A DNA stretch of 64,000 bases from Lachnospiraceae bacterium NK3A20 (GTDB lineage: Bacteria > Bacillota > Clostridia > Lachnospirales > Lachnospiraceae): positions 17,779-81,778 of the forward strand of contig FNQX01000015.1 of assembly GCA_900107575.1 (NCBI GenBank), in the 5' to 3' direction. Under the pieces are notes generated by a model. That model had not been told where the DNA came from. It did not search any database and saw only the letters and a list, made by a program, of their open reading frames with translations. Positions 41,264 through 50,569 of the stretch are shown in pieces; the first letter of the stretch is position 1; every line of letters starts with the position of its first letter. The translations under genes and the position numbers were made by a program.

Positions 41264-42245
41264 CGAGACACAACAACTGGTCAGCTTCTGCATCCCCTGC
41301 TACCACTCGGAGAATACACTTCCCGGCGTGGTGGATGAGATTGACGCTGCTATGGCGGCGCTGGGGCGTTACCGCTGGGAGATCATCATGGTCAATGACG
41401 GCTCCGGCAGCGCCACCTGGGAAACAATACAGCGGCTGTGCGCGGCAAAGGCCAATCGCCACGGCTGCACTTTCGCGCGGAACTTCGGCCAGCACGCGGC
41501 TCTCATGGCGGCGATCCGGATGGCGAAGGGGGATTTTCTTGTGTGTCTCGACGACGATGGTCAGACGCCCGCGTCCGAGGCGGGGAAGCTTCTCGATGCG
41601 CTGGAGCACGGCCGGAATGTGAGCGGCGGGAGCGGCGCGGACGTCGTCTACGCGGACTATGGACAGGCGAAACAGCACTCCCTGTTCCGTAATCTCGGCT
41701 CGAAGGTCAATGAGAGAATGTGCCAGATCCTTCTCGACAAACCGAAGGATCTGTATGTTTCCAGTTATTTCGCAATGCGTCGCTTCGTCGCGGACGAGGT
41801 TATCCGTTACGAGAATTCCTACCCCTACGTGCTGGGGCTCGTGCTGCGCGCGACGAAGAATATCGTGAATGTTCCGGTGCAGCACAGGAAGCGCGAGGTC
41901 GGAGAGAGCGGCTACACGTTCGGCAAGCTTCTCGCCCTGTGGATGAACGGCTTCACCGCCTTCTCCATCAAGCCGCTGCGCATCGCAACGGCACTCGGCG
42001 CGATCTTCGCTGCGCTCGGCTTTATCTATGGCATCTACACGATTATCAAGAAGATCGTGGTGCCGGAAGTCCCGATGGGATTCTCAGCCATGATGACGGC
42101 TGTTATTTTCTTCGGCGGAATGCTGATGCTGATGGTGGGACTTGCGGGCGAATACATCGGCAGAACCTACATTTCAGTCAATAACGCGCCGCAGTATGTG
42201 ATCCGTGAGACGACGGACCGCCCTGCGGACGCATCCAGGGAGTAA
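41256..42245 (+). CDS. Polyprenyl-phosphate glycosyltransferase, GT2 (GtrB/ArnC-like)
   Basis: 329 residues from MANETQQLVSFCIPCYHSEN; a start four codons earlier (41244) is also possible. GT2 catalytic domain with FVNDGS-like MVNDGSGS, NFGQHAALMAAIRMAKGD and CLDDDGQTPASE (metal-binding DDD), then two C-terminal membrane helices (about 233-255 and 270-292). It transfers a sugar from a nucleotide donor to undecaprenyl phosphate, giving the lipid-linked donor that the nearby GT-C membrane proteins could use outside the cell. Confidence 0.88.
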   Translation: MANETQQLVSFCIPCYHSENTLPGVVDEIDAAMAALGRYRWEIIMVNDGSGSATWETIQRLCAAKANRHGCTFARNFGQHAALMAAIRMAKGDFLVCLDDDGQTPASEAGKLLDALEHGRNVSGGSGADVVYADYGQAKQHSLFRNLGSKVNERMCQILLDKPKDLYVSSYFAMRRFVADEVIRYENSYPYVLGLVLRATKNIVNVPVQHRKREVGESGYTFGKLLALWMNGFTAFSIKPLRIATALGAIFAALGFIYGIYTIIKKIVVPEVPMGFSAMMTAVIFFGGMLMLMVGLAGEYIGRTYISVNNAPQYVIRETTDRPADASRE

Positions 42246-42264
42246 GGGAGCAATTCACGCTGGT

Positions 42265-45087
42265 ATGCTTTTCTTGATCACGGAAAAAAAGAAGGCGGCC
42301 CTCATCACTGTGCTGGCCGTTATGCTGGCTGTGCTCGCCAGTGTGTGGCCGCTGCGCCTTTATTGGGAGAATTTCATCTTCCAGGGGCACGGAGAGATTC
42401 AGAGAGTCTCGGAAACGGTGGACGCGGACAACAATGCCGGCGAATATTTCACGGCGCAGTACGCACATCTGCAAACGCTTGGCGTCTATATTGACTCGGT
42501 GGATTATGGGGATGAGCTGGCGTTCCAGCTCTTTCACCCTGAGAACGGCGGCAACGTTCTCGTTGCGGAAGAGACCGTGAGCCTTGCGGACGCGACACTC
42601 CCCGGCTATGTGTCCATTCCGGTCGACGCGGAGCTTGAGCCGGGAGAGATGTACATCTACCTCGTCAAGGGCAGGGACTCCGGCTTCCGCGTGGGGTATG
42701 AGTCCGCGGAGGTTTCCGCCGATCCTGAGGCGCCGGTCTACGACGTCGGTTTCTATCATGACACGACGATCAACGGCCTCGCGCTCGCAACGAAGCTCAC
42801 TTACCGCATGCCTCTGACCAAGTTCCATTCGCTGATCCTGGGTCTTATCATCCTGGCGGCGGGGCTCATGGCGATCTGCGCGGTTACCTTCTATTATCAG
42901 AGGCGGCCGCAGAAGAACACCCACGTGCGCGTGATCACGGTGCTGCGGCGCGTGCTGACGCCGGTGATCCTCGTCGTATCGGGGTGCCTTCTGAGCTTTA
43001 TCGCCCTGCAAAAATTCGATGAGCGCCTGTCGGACAATCTTCTCTATGTTATCGGAGTGCTGATGACGGCAGGGATCTGCCTCTACGCCCTCTGGCATGA
43101 CCGCACGGATCTTCCGGATTCCATGACACCGAAGATCTGGAAAGAGAGCTGGCCGCACCTTGTGATCATTGTGAGCCTTTCCATGATCCTCGTCTGCTGC
43201 ACGGCGTACATGAACGCGACGAACGATTTTCTCCATTACGTGAGCGAGTATCGCATCGTCTGCCTCTTCTGCCTCATCATGCTGGCAATGGGGAGGAAGA
43301 GAGACAACCTGCATCCCGCGGTTCCTATCGTGGGCGCGCTCTCTGCCGCGGCGGGCGTGATCGTCTATTTCACACGGCGCCTCTCCCCCGAAGAGGCAGA
43401 GTTTGCAGAGAACAATCAGCTTCTTCGCTGGCAGCTCGCATCCTGCGTTTCTCTTGCCATTGTCGTTACGGCGACGGTGGTCATGCTGATCAGGATGTTC
43501 TCTACGGCAAGGCGCAGAGAGAGGAGATTTATCGCGGCTCCTTACCTTCCCGTATTCGTGCCTCTTATCATCTTCGCGGCGCTCCTGTTCATTTTCCGGA
43601 ACGGGCGCCACTGGATCACGGTGATGATCGTGATGTACGCCCTTTTGTACCTGCGATTTGCCTTCTGGAACCGGAGGGGGGAGTGGCTGCGCGATCTCTG
43701 CTATGGCGTGAGCCTTCACTTTGTCCTGGCCGTCACCTTCTCTATGCTGCGGCGATACTATTTCGCCTTCATCTATTCCAGGTTCCCGATGCAGTTCCAC
43801 ACCGTGACAGTCACGGCTTACTATCTGCTCATCGTGGAAGCGGCGGTAATGACTTTGTTCCTTATGCGGCTCTGGGAGCTCATGGATGGAAGCCATCACC
43901 CGTTCCGATACTACGCGGCGCGGCTGTGGAAGGAAGCGCTGCTCTTTGGCACCGCGTCCAGTTACATGCTGATGTCGCTCTCGCGGGCAGGGATTTTCGA
44001 GCTCGCGGCATTCGTGATCCTCACGGCTGTCCTGGTCTTTCGGAAAACAGCAGGCCGCCGGCGCCATTTCGGCATTCTTCGGGCAATACTGACCATGACG
44101 GTCGTCACAATCGTCACGCTGCCTGTTATTTTCACGAACCAGAGAATCCTGCCGGCCGTGGTCGGCGACCCTGTCTGGTACGACGAGGTGGAGCCCTACC
44201 CGGACGAGCTGATACGGCACCCCAGGTGGAATGATAAATGGTTCATGAGCGCGGAAGTGTTCATCCGGGATTTCGGCGACCGCGTGATCGGCGGAGGGCT
44301 CGGCTCCCGGATCTACGACGGCAATGACTGGGGCGCGAACCAGGTCGTGGACAAGGCGGACAAGCGCGTGACGGGGAAGCTGGACATTGTGCGGGACTCC
44401 ATGCTCGCGATGGACGGGGATATTGCTTCTCCCATCCGGGTGCGGATCGCGGAACCGATGCAGATACGAAGCGGCGCGGTGCTGCTCGCTGCAGAGAGAG
44501 ACTCGCAAGCCGCAGAGAATGAAAAAACAACAGTTTCCGATGCTACAGATTCCGAAACTGGCGTTTCCGAATCTGCGATTTCAGAAGCTGAGGAAGGGAC
44601 CAAAGAGGTGGGGAGCCTCGAGTCGGGAGACTACTCCAACGGGCGGCTGGATCTGTGGAAGGCCTACCTTCGTCAGCTCACGCCCACCGGCCACTACAAC
44701 ATGGGGGCGACGCTCCCGAACGGACAGGCGGCGGTGCACGCACACAACATCATCCTGCAAATGGCATTTGACTGCGGGCCACTCGTGGGCATTCTGTTCG
44801 CGGTGCTGCTCGTTTTGATTCTGGCGGCCGCTGGTATATACTATTACAGACAAACGCTACGGGATCGCGCGGAAGGCTCCAACGGATACGCGCTGTTCCT
44901 GCTCCTTACGGTGCTCGGCTTTACCATCACCGGCATGGTGGAATGGATTTTCACGTTCTGCAATCCGTTCTGCATCATTTACATGTTGGCCATTGCGCCG
45001 GTGATCTTTTGGGATGGAGATATGAGAAATTTGACAGACAGGCAGAAGGACAATCTTCAAACCGGTGTCGTACAGCGTCCCCGATGA
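42265..45087 (+). CDS. Wzy/WaaL-like O-antigen polymerase/ligase family membrane protein
   Basis: About 940 residues from ATG 42265 (MLFLITEKKKAALITVLAVM). An extracellular beta domain (about 40-180) precedes some ten helices. The large outside loop near the C-terminus holds NGRLDLWKAYLRQLTPTGHY and VHAHNIILQMAFDCGPLVGI, the HAHN-x-I/L pattern of Wzy/WaaL proteins. It probably polymerises repeat units or ligates the glycan. A Ser/Thr/Glu-rich insert (about 748-785, KTTVSDATDSETGVSESAIS) lies within that loop. Much longer than typical Wzy (about 400 residues). Confidence 0.75.
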   Translation: MLFLITEKKKAALITVLAVMLAVLASVWPLRLYWENFIFQGHGEIQRVSETVDADNNAGEYFTAQYAHLQTLGVYIDSVDYGDELAFQLFHPENGGNVLVAEETVSLADATLPGYVSIPVDAELEPGEMYIYLVKGRDSGFRVGYESAEVSADPEAPVYDVGFYHDTTINGLALATKLTYRMPLTKFHSLILGLIILAAGLMAICAVTFYYQRRPQKNTHVRVITVLRRVLTPVILVVSGCLLSFIALQKFDERLSDNLLYVIGVLMTAGICLYALWHDRTDLPDSMTPKIWKESWPHLVIIVSLSMILVCCTAYMNATNDFLHYVSEYRIVCLFCLIMLAMGRKRDNLHPAVPIVGALSAAAGVIVYFTRRLSPEEAEFAENNQLLRWQLASCVSLAIVVTATVVMLIRMFSTARRRERRFIAAPYLPVFVPLIIFAALLFIFRNGRHWITVMIVMYALLYLRFAFWNRRGEWLRDLCYGVSLHFVLAVTFSMLRRYYFAFIYSRFPMQFHTVTVTAYYLLIVEAAVMTLFLMRLWELMDGSHHPFRYYAARLWKEALLFGTASSYMLMSLSRAGIFELAAFVILTAVLVFRKTAGRRRHFGILRAILTMTVVTIVTLPVIFTNQRILPAVVGDPVWYDEVEPYPDELIRHPRWNDKWFMSAEVFIRDFGDRVIGGGLGSRIYDGNDWGANQVVDKADKRVTGKLDIVRDSMLAMDGDIASPIRVRIAEPMQIRSGAVLLAAERDSQAAENEKTTVSDATDSETGVSESAISEAEEGTKEVGSLESGDYSNGRLDLWKAYLRQLTPTGHYNMGATLPNGQAAVHAHNIILQMAFDCGPLVGILFAVLLVLILAAAGIYYYRQTLRDRAEGSNGYALFLLLTVLGFTITGMVEWIFTFCNPFCIIYMLAIAPVIFWDGDMRNLTDRQKDNLQTGVVQRPR

Positions 45088-45221
45088 TCCGATACAGGCA
45101 GAACTGCCTGCGGGGGCTGTGATAAGGTCCGGGGCATGAGACTGCCAGCGGAAGCATCACAGGCCGTCGGCATCCTGATCCATGGGGCTTTGGAACTTTG
45201 TGTCATTACATAGGGAAATAC

Positions 45222-47213
45222 ATGGCAGATCATAAAGATCATAATAAGAAAAAAGAGCCGTTCAACTACGCGAAGCTTCTTCGCCGGATCGCTCTCATTA
45301 TCTACGATATCCTGGCGGTCGTGCTCTCGAGTGCCCTGGCGCTGCTCATCCGTTATGAGTTCCATTTCAGTGAGATCCCGGACTATTTCTACCGACCGGT
45401 GGCAGAGGCACTGCCGGTGACGATCCTTGTCACCCTCGCGCTGTTCTGGGTGTTCCGCTTGTACAATTCCCTCTGGGCGTTCGCGGGCGAGACGGAAATG
45501 CAGAATCTCGTGATCGCCTGCGCGATTTCGGGTGCGGCGAACATCGCCATCCTGCAGCTGTTCCGGCACGATTACCAGCCGGTGCCGCAGAGCTACTATT
45601 TCCTCTACACGTTCCTGCTCATCACGCTGATCTTCATCAGCCGTTTCTCTTACCGGTTCCTGCGCTCTCTGAAGCACAAGAACGCAAATAAGAAGAACGC
45701 GACGCAGGTCTGTGTCGTCGGCGCGGGAGAAGCGGGCAACATCATCATCAAGGAGATCCTGCAGAGCCATTACTCCACGATGTCGCTCAAGTGCATCATC
45801 GACGATGATCAGTCCAAGTGGGGACGGTACATCCAGGGCATCAAGGTCGTGGGCGGCCGGGATCAGATCATTGAGGCTGCCGACACCTACAATATCGATG
45901 AGATCATCATCGCCATTCCTTCGGTTTCGCGCCAGCAGATGAAGGAGATCCTGGACATCTGCAAGGAGACGAGCTGCAAACTGCAGGTGCTGCCTGGTAT
46001 TTACCAGTTGGTGAACGGCGACGTGTCGGTATCCAGACTCCGCGATGTCGAGGTCGAAGACCTCCTCGGGAGAGAGCCGGTGCACGTCGATCTGAATGAG
46101 ATCATCGGCTACGTGCAGGGCAAGGTCGTGTGCGTCACGGGTGGCGGCGGCTCCATCGGTTCGGAGCTCTGCCGGCAGATTGCGGCACATCGGCCGAAGA
46201 AGCTCCTCATTGTCGATATCTACGAGAACAACGCTTATGACATCCAGCAGGAGCTGTCCGCGAAGTACCCGGAGCTCGACCTCACGGTATTGATCGCTTC
46301 GGTCAGAAATGCGGAAAGAATCAACTGGATCTTCAAAACTTACCATCCGGACATTGTCTACCACGCGGCTGCGCATAAACACGTGCCGCTCATGGAGAAC
46401 AGTCCCTGTGAGGCGATCAAGAACAATGTATTCGGCACGTTCAACACGGCGATGGCTGCGGCGACGTACCGCACGGAGCGGTTTGTCATGATCTCCACGG
46501 ACAAAGCGGTCAACCCGACGAACATCATGGGCGCCTCGAAGCGGATCTGCGAGATGATCATCCAGGTATTCAATAAATACTATGAGACGAATTTCGTTGC
46601 GGTGCGCTTCGGGAACGTTTTGGGGAGCAACGGCTCTGTCATCCCGCTGTTCCGTAAACAGATCGCGGCCGGCGGCCCTGTCACGGTTACGGACCCCAAC
46701 ATCATCCGCTATTTCATGACGATACCGGAGGCGGTTTCCCTCGTGCTGCAGGCGGGTGCCTACGCACAGGGCGGCGAGATCTTCGTCCTTGACATGGGAG
46801 AGCCGGTGAAGATCCTGGACCTTGCGGAGAACCTCATCAAGCTCTCCGGCTACCGCGTCGGTGAGGATATCCAGATCGAATTCACGGGTCTGCGCCCGGG
46901 CGAGAAGCTCTATGAAGAGATGCTCATGGACGAGGAAGGCCTGCGTGAGACGGCGAACCAGAAGATTCACATCGGCCGTCCCATCAAGATCAATGACGAC
47001 ACGTTCTTCGCCCAGCTGCACGAGCTGAAGGAAGCGGCGTACTGTGAGTCGCCGAACATCCGTGAGTATGTGAAGGCGATCGTACCGACCTATAAGAAGA
47101 ATACGGAAGTCAACAGACTGGCCGGTCAGGTCAGGGAAGAGGAGATCCGTTCTGCCAGAGAGCACCAGAAGGCGGTGCTCGCAGGTCGGCAGAAGGCAGG
47201 AGTACAGGAATGA
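45222..47213 (+). CDS. pglF: UDP-GlcNAc 4,6-dehydratase, membrane type (PglF/CapD-like)
   Basis: 663 residues. Four N-terminal membrane helices (about 12-150), a CoA-binding-like Rossmann region (CVVGAGEAGNIIIKEILQSH), then the extended SDR domain: VTGGGGSIGSELC at 305-317, AAAHKHVPLMENSP, and MISTDKAVNPTNIMGASKR. The methionine in place of the usual SDR tyrosine is diagnostic for this dehydratase group. Product: UDP-4-keto-6-deoxy sugar, substrate of the next gene's aminotransferase. The start at 45222 has AGGGAAATAC upstream. Confidence 0.92.
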   Translation: MADHKDHNKKKEPFNYAKLLRRIALIIYDILAVVLSSALALLIRYEFHFSEIPDYFYRPVAEALPVTILVTLALFWVFRLYNSLWAFAGETEMQNLVIACAISGAANIAILQLFRHDYQPVPQSYYFLYTFLLITLIFISRFSYRFLRSLKHKNANKKNATQVCVVGAGEAGNIIIKEILQSHYSTMSLKCIIDDDQSKWGRYIQGIKVVGGRDQIIEAADTYNIDEIIIAIPSVSRQQMKEILDICKETSCKLQVLPGIYQLVNGDVSVSRLRDVEVEDLLGREPVHVDLNEIIGYVQGKVVCVTGGGGSIGSELCRQIAAHRPKKLLIVDIYENNAYDIQQELSAKYPELDLTVLIASVRNAERINWIFKTYHPDIVYHAAAHKHVPLMENSPCEAIKNNVFGTFNTAMAAATYRTERFVMISTDKAVNPTNIMGASKRICEMIIQVFNKYYETNFVAVRFGNVLGSNGSVIPLFRKQIAAGGPVTVTDPNIIRYFMTIPEAVSLVLQAGAYAQGGEIFVLDMGEPVKILDLAENLIKLSGYRVGEDIQIEFTGLRPGEKLYEEMLMDEEGLRETANQKIHIGRPIKINDDTFFAQLHELKEAAYCESPNIREYVKAIVPTYKKNTEVNRLAGQVREEEIRSAREHQKAVLAGRQKAGVQE

Positions 47214-48502
47214 TCAGCGAGAAGGATATTGCCGGAATGGAACCTTTTGAGAAGAAGGTATGGCTCTCGTCGCCTACCATGCACGGCGAAGAGCTGGAAT
47301 ATGTCACAAAGGCATACAAGACCAACTGGATGTCGACGGTCGGAGAGAACATCAACGAGATCGAGAAAAATGTCGCGGCCTATGTCGGCTGCCGCTATGC
47401 CGTCGCGCTCTCCGCAGGAACGGCGGCGCTGCACCTTGCGATCCGCCTCGCGGGAGAGAAGCTCTACGGCCTGCCGCGGACGAACGAGGGGACGCTTCGG
47501 GGACACAGGGTGTTCTGTTCCGATATGACGTTCGACGCGACGGTCAATCCGATTGCCTATGAGAACGGCGAAGCCGTATTCATCGACACGGAGCGCGACA
47601 CCTGGAACATGGATCCCGCAGCTCTGGAGAAGGCGTTCGAACTCTATCCCGACGTGCGCCTTATCGACATCGCTCACCTCTACGGAACCCCCGGCAAGAT
47701 CGACGAGATCCGGCAGATCGCGAGGGCGCATCACGCGCTCATCATCGAGGATGCCGCGGAGTCATTCGGTGCAACCTACAAGGGACAGGAGACGGGCTCC
47801 TTCGGCGACTGCAACGCGATCTCCTTCAACGGCAACAAGATCATCACCGGTTCTGCCGGCGGCATGTTCCTGACCGACTCGAAAGAGGACGCGGACCGCA
47901 TCCGCAAGTGGTCGACCCAGTCCCGGGAAGACGCGCCCTGGTACCAGCACGAGGAAATGGGATACAATTACCGTATGAGCAACGTCATCGCGGGCGTCGT
48001 ACGGGGACAGCTCCCGCACCTTGAGGAGCATATCGCACAGAAACGCGCGATCTATGAGAGATACCGGGAAGGCTTCGCGGATCTTCCGGTGACCATGAAT
48101 CCGTATGATGCGGAGAACTCCGTACCGAATTTCTGGCTCTCCTGCCTTCTCATTGACCGTTCCGCCATGTGCCGGCAGGTGCGCGGCGAACAGGAGCCAC
48201 TCTACCTTGCGGAGCACGGCAAGTCCTGTCCGACAGAGATTCTGGATGCGATCTCTTCCATCAACGCGGAGGGAAGACCCATCTGGAAGCCGATGCACCT
48301 GCAGCCGATGTACCGTATGAATCCTTTCATCACGGCAAGGGGCAACGGCCGCGCGCAGAGCAACGCCTACATTGATGAGGGCAGAGCCGTGGATGTCGGC
48401 GCTGATATTTTCCAGAGAGGGCTGTGTCTTCCCTCTGACAACAAGATGGAGCCCTGGCAGCAGGACCGCATCATTGAGATCGTTCACAGGTGCTTTGCTT
48501 GA
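47210..48502 (+). CDS. UDP-4-keto-sugar aminotransferase (PglE-like, DegT family)
   Basis: 430 residues. KKVWLSSPTMHGEELEYVTK at the start is typical of PglE/LegC-type enzymes; then ALSAGTAALHLAIRLAG, VIFC-like GHRVFCSDMTFDATVNPI, IIEDAAESFGATYKG and the PLP lysine (residue 210) in SFNGNKIITGSAGG. It converts the 4-keto sugar from the PglF-like enzyme to UDP-4-amino-4,6-dideoxy-GlcNAc. Overlaps pglF by four bases and is followed directly by the phosphoglycosyl transferase. Confidence 0.9.
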   Translation: MISEKDIAGMEPFEKKVWLSSPTMHGEELEYVTKAYKTNWMSTVGENINEIEKNVAAYVGCRYAVALSAGTAALHLAIRLAGEKLYGLPRTNEGTLRGHRVFCSDMTFDATVNPIAYENGEAVFIDTERDTWNMDPAALEKAFELYPDVRLIDIAHLYGTPGKIDEIRQIARAHHALIIEDAAESFGATYKGQETGSFGDCNAISFNGNKIITGSAGGMFLTDSKEDADRIRKWSTQSREDAPWYQHEEMGYNYRMSNVIAGVVRGQLPHLEEHIAQKRAIYERYREGFADLPVTMNPYDAENSVPNFWLSCLLIDRSAMCRQVRGEQEPLYLAEHGKSCPTEILDAISSINAEGRPIWKPMHLQPMYRMNPFITARGNGRAQSNAYIDEGRAVDVGADIFQRGLCLPSDNKMEPWQQDRIIEIVHRCFA

Positions 48503-48504
48503 CT

Positions 48505-49167
48505 ATGAAGAAGACCGGAATCTACCAAAGCTGCATCAAACGACTGTTGGATTTTCTTCTCGCGCTGATCGGACTTATCCTCATAAGCCCGATCTTTGTC
48601 GTGTTATGCATTCTGGTGCGGACGAAGCTGGGGAGCCCTGTTTTCTTTCACCAGGACAGGCCGGGGAGGAACGGGAAGATCTTCCACCTTCTGAAGTTCC
48701 GCTCCATGACGGATGCGCGGGATGAGAAGGGAAATCTTTTGCCCGATGAAGATAGACTTCCGAAATTCGGCAGAGTCCTGCGCGCGACAAGTCTGGATGA
48801 GCTGCCGGAATTCATCAACATCTTAAAGGGCGACATGAGTTTCGTGGGGCCGCGGCCCCTCCTCGTGCGTTATCTTCCTTATTACACGGAGGAGGAGATG
48901 CACCGGCATGATGTGCGGCCGGGACTGACCGGCCTTGCCCAGATCAACGGGAGGAATGCGCTGGGCTGGGAGGATCGGTTCCGCTATGACCTCGAATACG
49001 TCAATCACCTCACCTTTTCGATGGACTGGAAAATTGTCTGTGCCACGGTGGGGAAGGTGCTGCACCACACGGGGGTTGCCTCCGGCAGCGAACAGACGGT
49101 TGCAGACTTCGACGTCTACAGAAGAGCGCAGGGCATGGCGCCGCAGCGGGAGATACCCAAAACGTAG
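48505..49167 (+). CDS. Initiating phosphoglycosyl transferase (PglC/WcaJ C-terminal type)
   Basis: 220 residues, the small monotopic form. One re-entrant N-terminal helix (CIKRLLDFLLALIGLILISP), GSPVFFHQDRPGRNGKIFHL, KFRSMTDARDEKG, then catalytic DEL in RATSLDELPEFINILKGDMS and FVGPRPLL, DVRPGLTGLAQINGRN. It puts a sugar-1-phosphate, expected to be the diamino-type sugar from the two preceding genes, onto undecaprenyl phosphate, the first membrane step of the glycan. Confidence 0.93.
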   Translation: MKKTGIYQSCIKRLLDFLLALIGLILISPIFVVLCILVRTKLGSPVFFHQDRPGRNGKIFHLLKFRSMTDARDEKGNLLPDEDRLPKFGRVLRATSLDELPEFINILKGDMSFVGPRPLLVRYLPYYTEEEMHRHDVRPGLTGLAQINGRNALGWEDRFRYDLEYVNHLTFSMDWKIVCATVGKVLHHTGVASGSEQTVADFDVYRRAQGMAPQREIPKT

Positions 49168-49170
49168 AGG

Positions 49171-49243
49171 CGCCATATCTGTTCTGTACAGCGCGAAGCA
49201 CTTGCTGTTCCGGATGCGTCCAAGTAGATATTCAGCAGTCAGG
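49171..49243 (+). repeat. R1 element, copy 2
   Basis: A shorter copy (a 12-base deletion in the inner hairpin). ATATCT (49175-49180) pairs with AGATAT (49226-49231); here the first base pair is A-T where copies 1 and 4 have G-U. It begins 3 bases after the PglC-like stop codon and ends 136 bases before the PLP enzyme gene. Confidence 0.6.
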
Positions 49244-49378
49244 CTGTAATTCTGCTTTGTGGAATCCTTGCGTAGCAAAATCTTCATGTGTGGCATGAAT
49301 ACATGTGAATACTGTTTCTATCAAATGCAGCAAGTACAGGCCATATAGCAATATAATGACCTTAGGGGTCAAACGAAA

Positions 49379-50557
49379 GTGGAGTTAATGCGAGAAATGT
49401 GCGGCAAACTGAACAGGATCGCGGTGCTGGAAGCGCCCTTCGCGCCGACGCCGATCGTGCGGCTCTCCGGGGATTATGGGAATAATGAGATCTATGTGAA
49501 GCGCGACGACCTCATCCCGTTCTCTTTCGGCGGGAACAAGGCGAGGAAGGCACAGTGTTTCTACCGGGACATCTTAAGGGACCAGCCGGATGTCATTGTC
49601 ACTTACGGCTCCAATTCTTCGAACCATTGCAGGATCATCGCCAACATGGCTAAGTCCATGAGGCTTCCCTGTCACATTATTTCCACGGATCATGAGGTCG
49701 CGGGGAAGGATGGCAGAGAGCTGTTCAACCGGATTCTCGTCAGGGATTTCGGCGCGAGCATTGAGACGGTACCTGTGGAGAAAGTGCACGATACGATAGA
49801 ACACTGCCTTGCGGTGTACCGCGCCGCAGGGAAGAAGCCCTATTTCATCCAGGGCGGCGGACACGGAGATATTGGAACGGCAGCCTACTACGAGACCTTC
49901 TTCGAGATCCTTGCGCAGGAAGAGGAGCGGGGACTCTCCTTTGACTACATCTTCCATGCCTCCGGCACCGGCGCCACGCAGGGAGGCCTGGTGGCGGCGA
50001 AGACCGCAGTGCGAAATGCCGCGCAGCTGGCGGCTGGTACGCAGACCGCAGAGCGAAATGCCGCGCAGCCGACGGCTGGTACGCAGACCGCGGTGCGAAA
50101 TGCCGCGCAGCTGACGACTGGCACACAGACCGCAGAGCGAAATGCCGCGCAACTGGCATCTGACACGCGTGGCGCGCTCCTTCGCTTTGCCGGAGCGCCG
50201 CTCCCCGATATCGTCGGTATCAGTATCGCGAGGAAGAATCCCCGCGGGAGAGCGGTCGTGAGAGAGAGCGTCACAGACTACCTTGACCATCAGCTGGGCG
50301 GCGCGGCGCACTTCTTCCTGGAAGAGGATCTGATCTTCGACGACCATTACATCCTGGGAGGCTATGGGGAGTACACGGACGGTGTGAGAGACCTCATCGG
50401 GAAGGTGATGGCTGAGGATGGTATCCCGATGGATACGACGTACGTCGGCAAGGCCTTTTACGGTATGCTGCAGTACCTGAAAGATCACGACATTCACGGG
50501 CAGCAGGTGCTGTTCCTCCACACGGGCGGGACGCCGCTGTATTTCGACAGGCTCTGA
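49379..50557 (+). CDS. PLP-dependent enzyme, D-cysteine desulfhydrase/ACC deaminase-like, with 14-residue tandem repeats
   Basis: 392 residues; GTG at 49379 or ATG at 49388 as start. Fold type II: IYVKRDDLIPFSFGGNKARK carries the PLP lysine, then TYGSNSSNHCRIIANMAKSM, FIQGGGHGDIGTAAYYETFF and FHASGTGATQGGLVAAKT. Residues 211-263 are three and a partial copies of (V/E)RNAAQ(L/P)xxGTQTA, absent from the normal family. The C-terminus is normal (LHTGGTPLYFDRL). Together with the next gene, an ATP-grasp ligase, it may make and attach an amino-acid-like group to the amino-sugar; the true substrate is unknown. Confidence 0.8.
   Translation: MELMREMCGKLNRIAVLEAPFAPTPIVRLSGDYGNNEIYVKRDDLIPFSFGGNKARKAQCFYRDILRDQPDVIVTYGSNSSNHCRIIANMAKSMRLPCHIISTDHEVAGKDGRELFNRILVRDFGASIETVPVEKVHDTIEHCLAVYRAAGKKPYFIQGGGHGDIGTAAYYETFFEILAQEEERGLSFDYIFHASGTGATQGGLVAAKTAVRNAAQLAAGTQTAERNAAQPTAGTQTAVRNAAQLTTGTQTAERNAAQLASDTRGALLRFAGAPLPDIVGISIARKNPRGRAVVRESVTDYLDHQLGGAAHFFLEEDLIFDDHYILGGYGEYTDGVRDLIGKVMAEDGIPMDTTYVGKAFYGMLQYLKDHDIHGQQVLFLHTGGTPLYFDRL
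50009..50169 (+). repeat. 42-bp tandem repeat inside the PLP enzyme gene
   Basis: Units at 50009-50050, 50051-50092, 50093-50134 and a partial one to about 50169, differing at only a few bases. The length is a multiple of three so the frame is preserved. Confidence 0.9.
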
Positions 50558-50569
50558 GAAAGGCACACT

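Noticed and set aside
50009..50169. 42-bp repeats considered as a CRISPR-like or iteron array
   Set aside because: Units are directly joined without spacers, in frame, and translated as part of a continuous enzyme.
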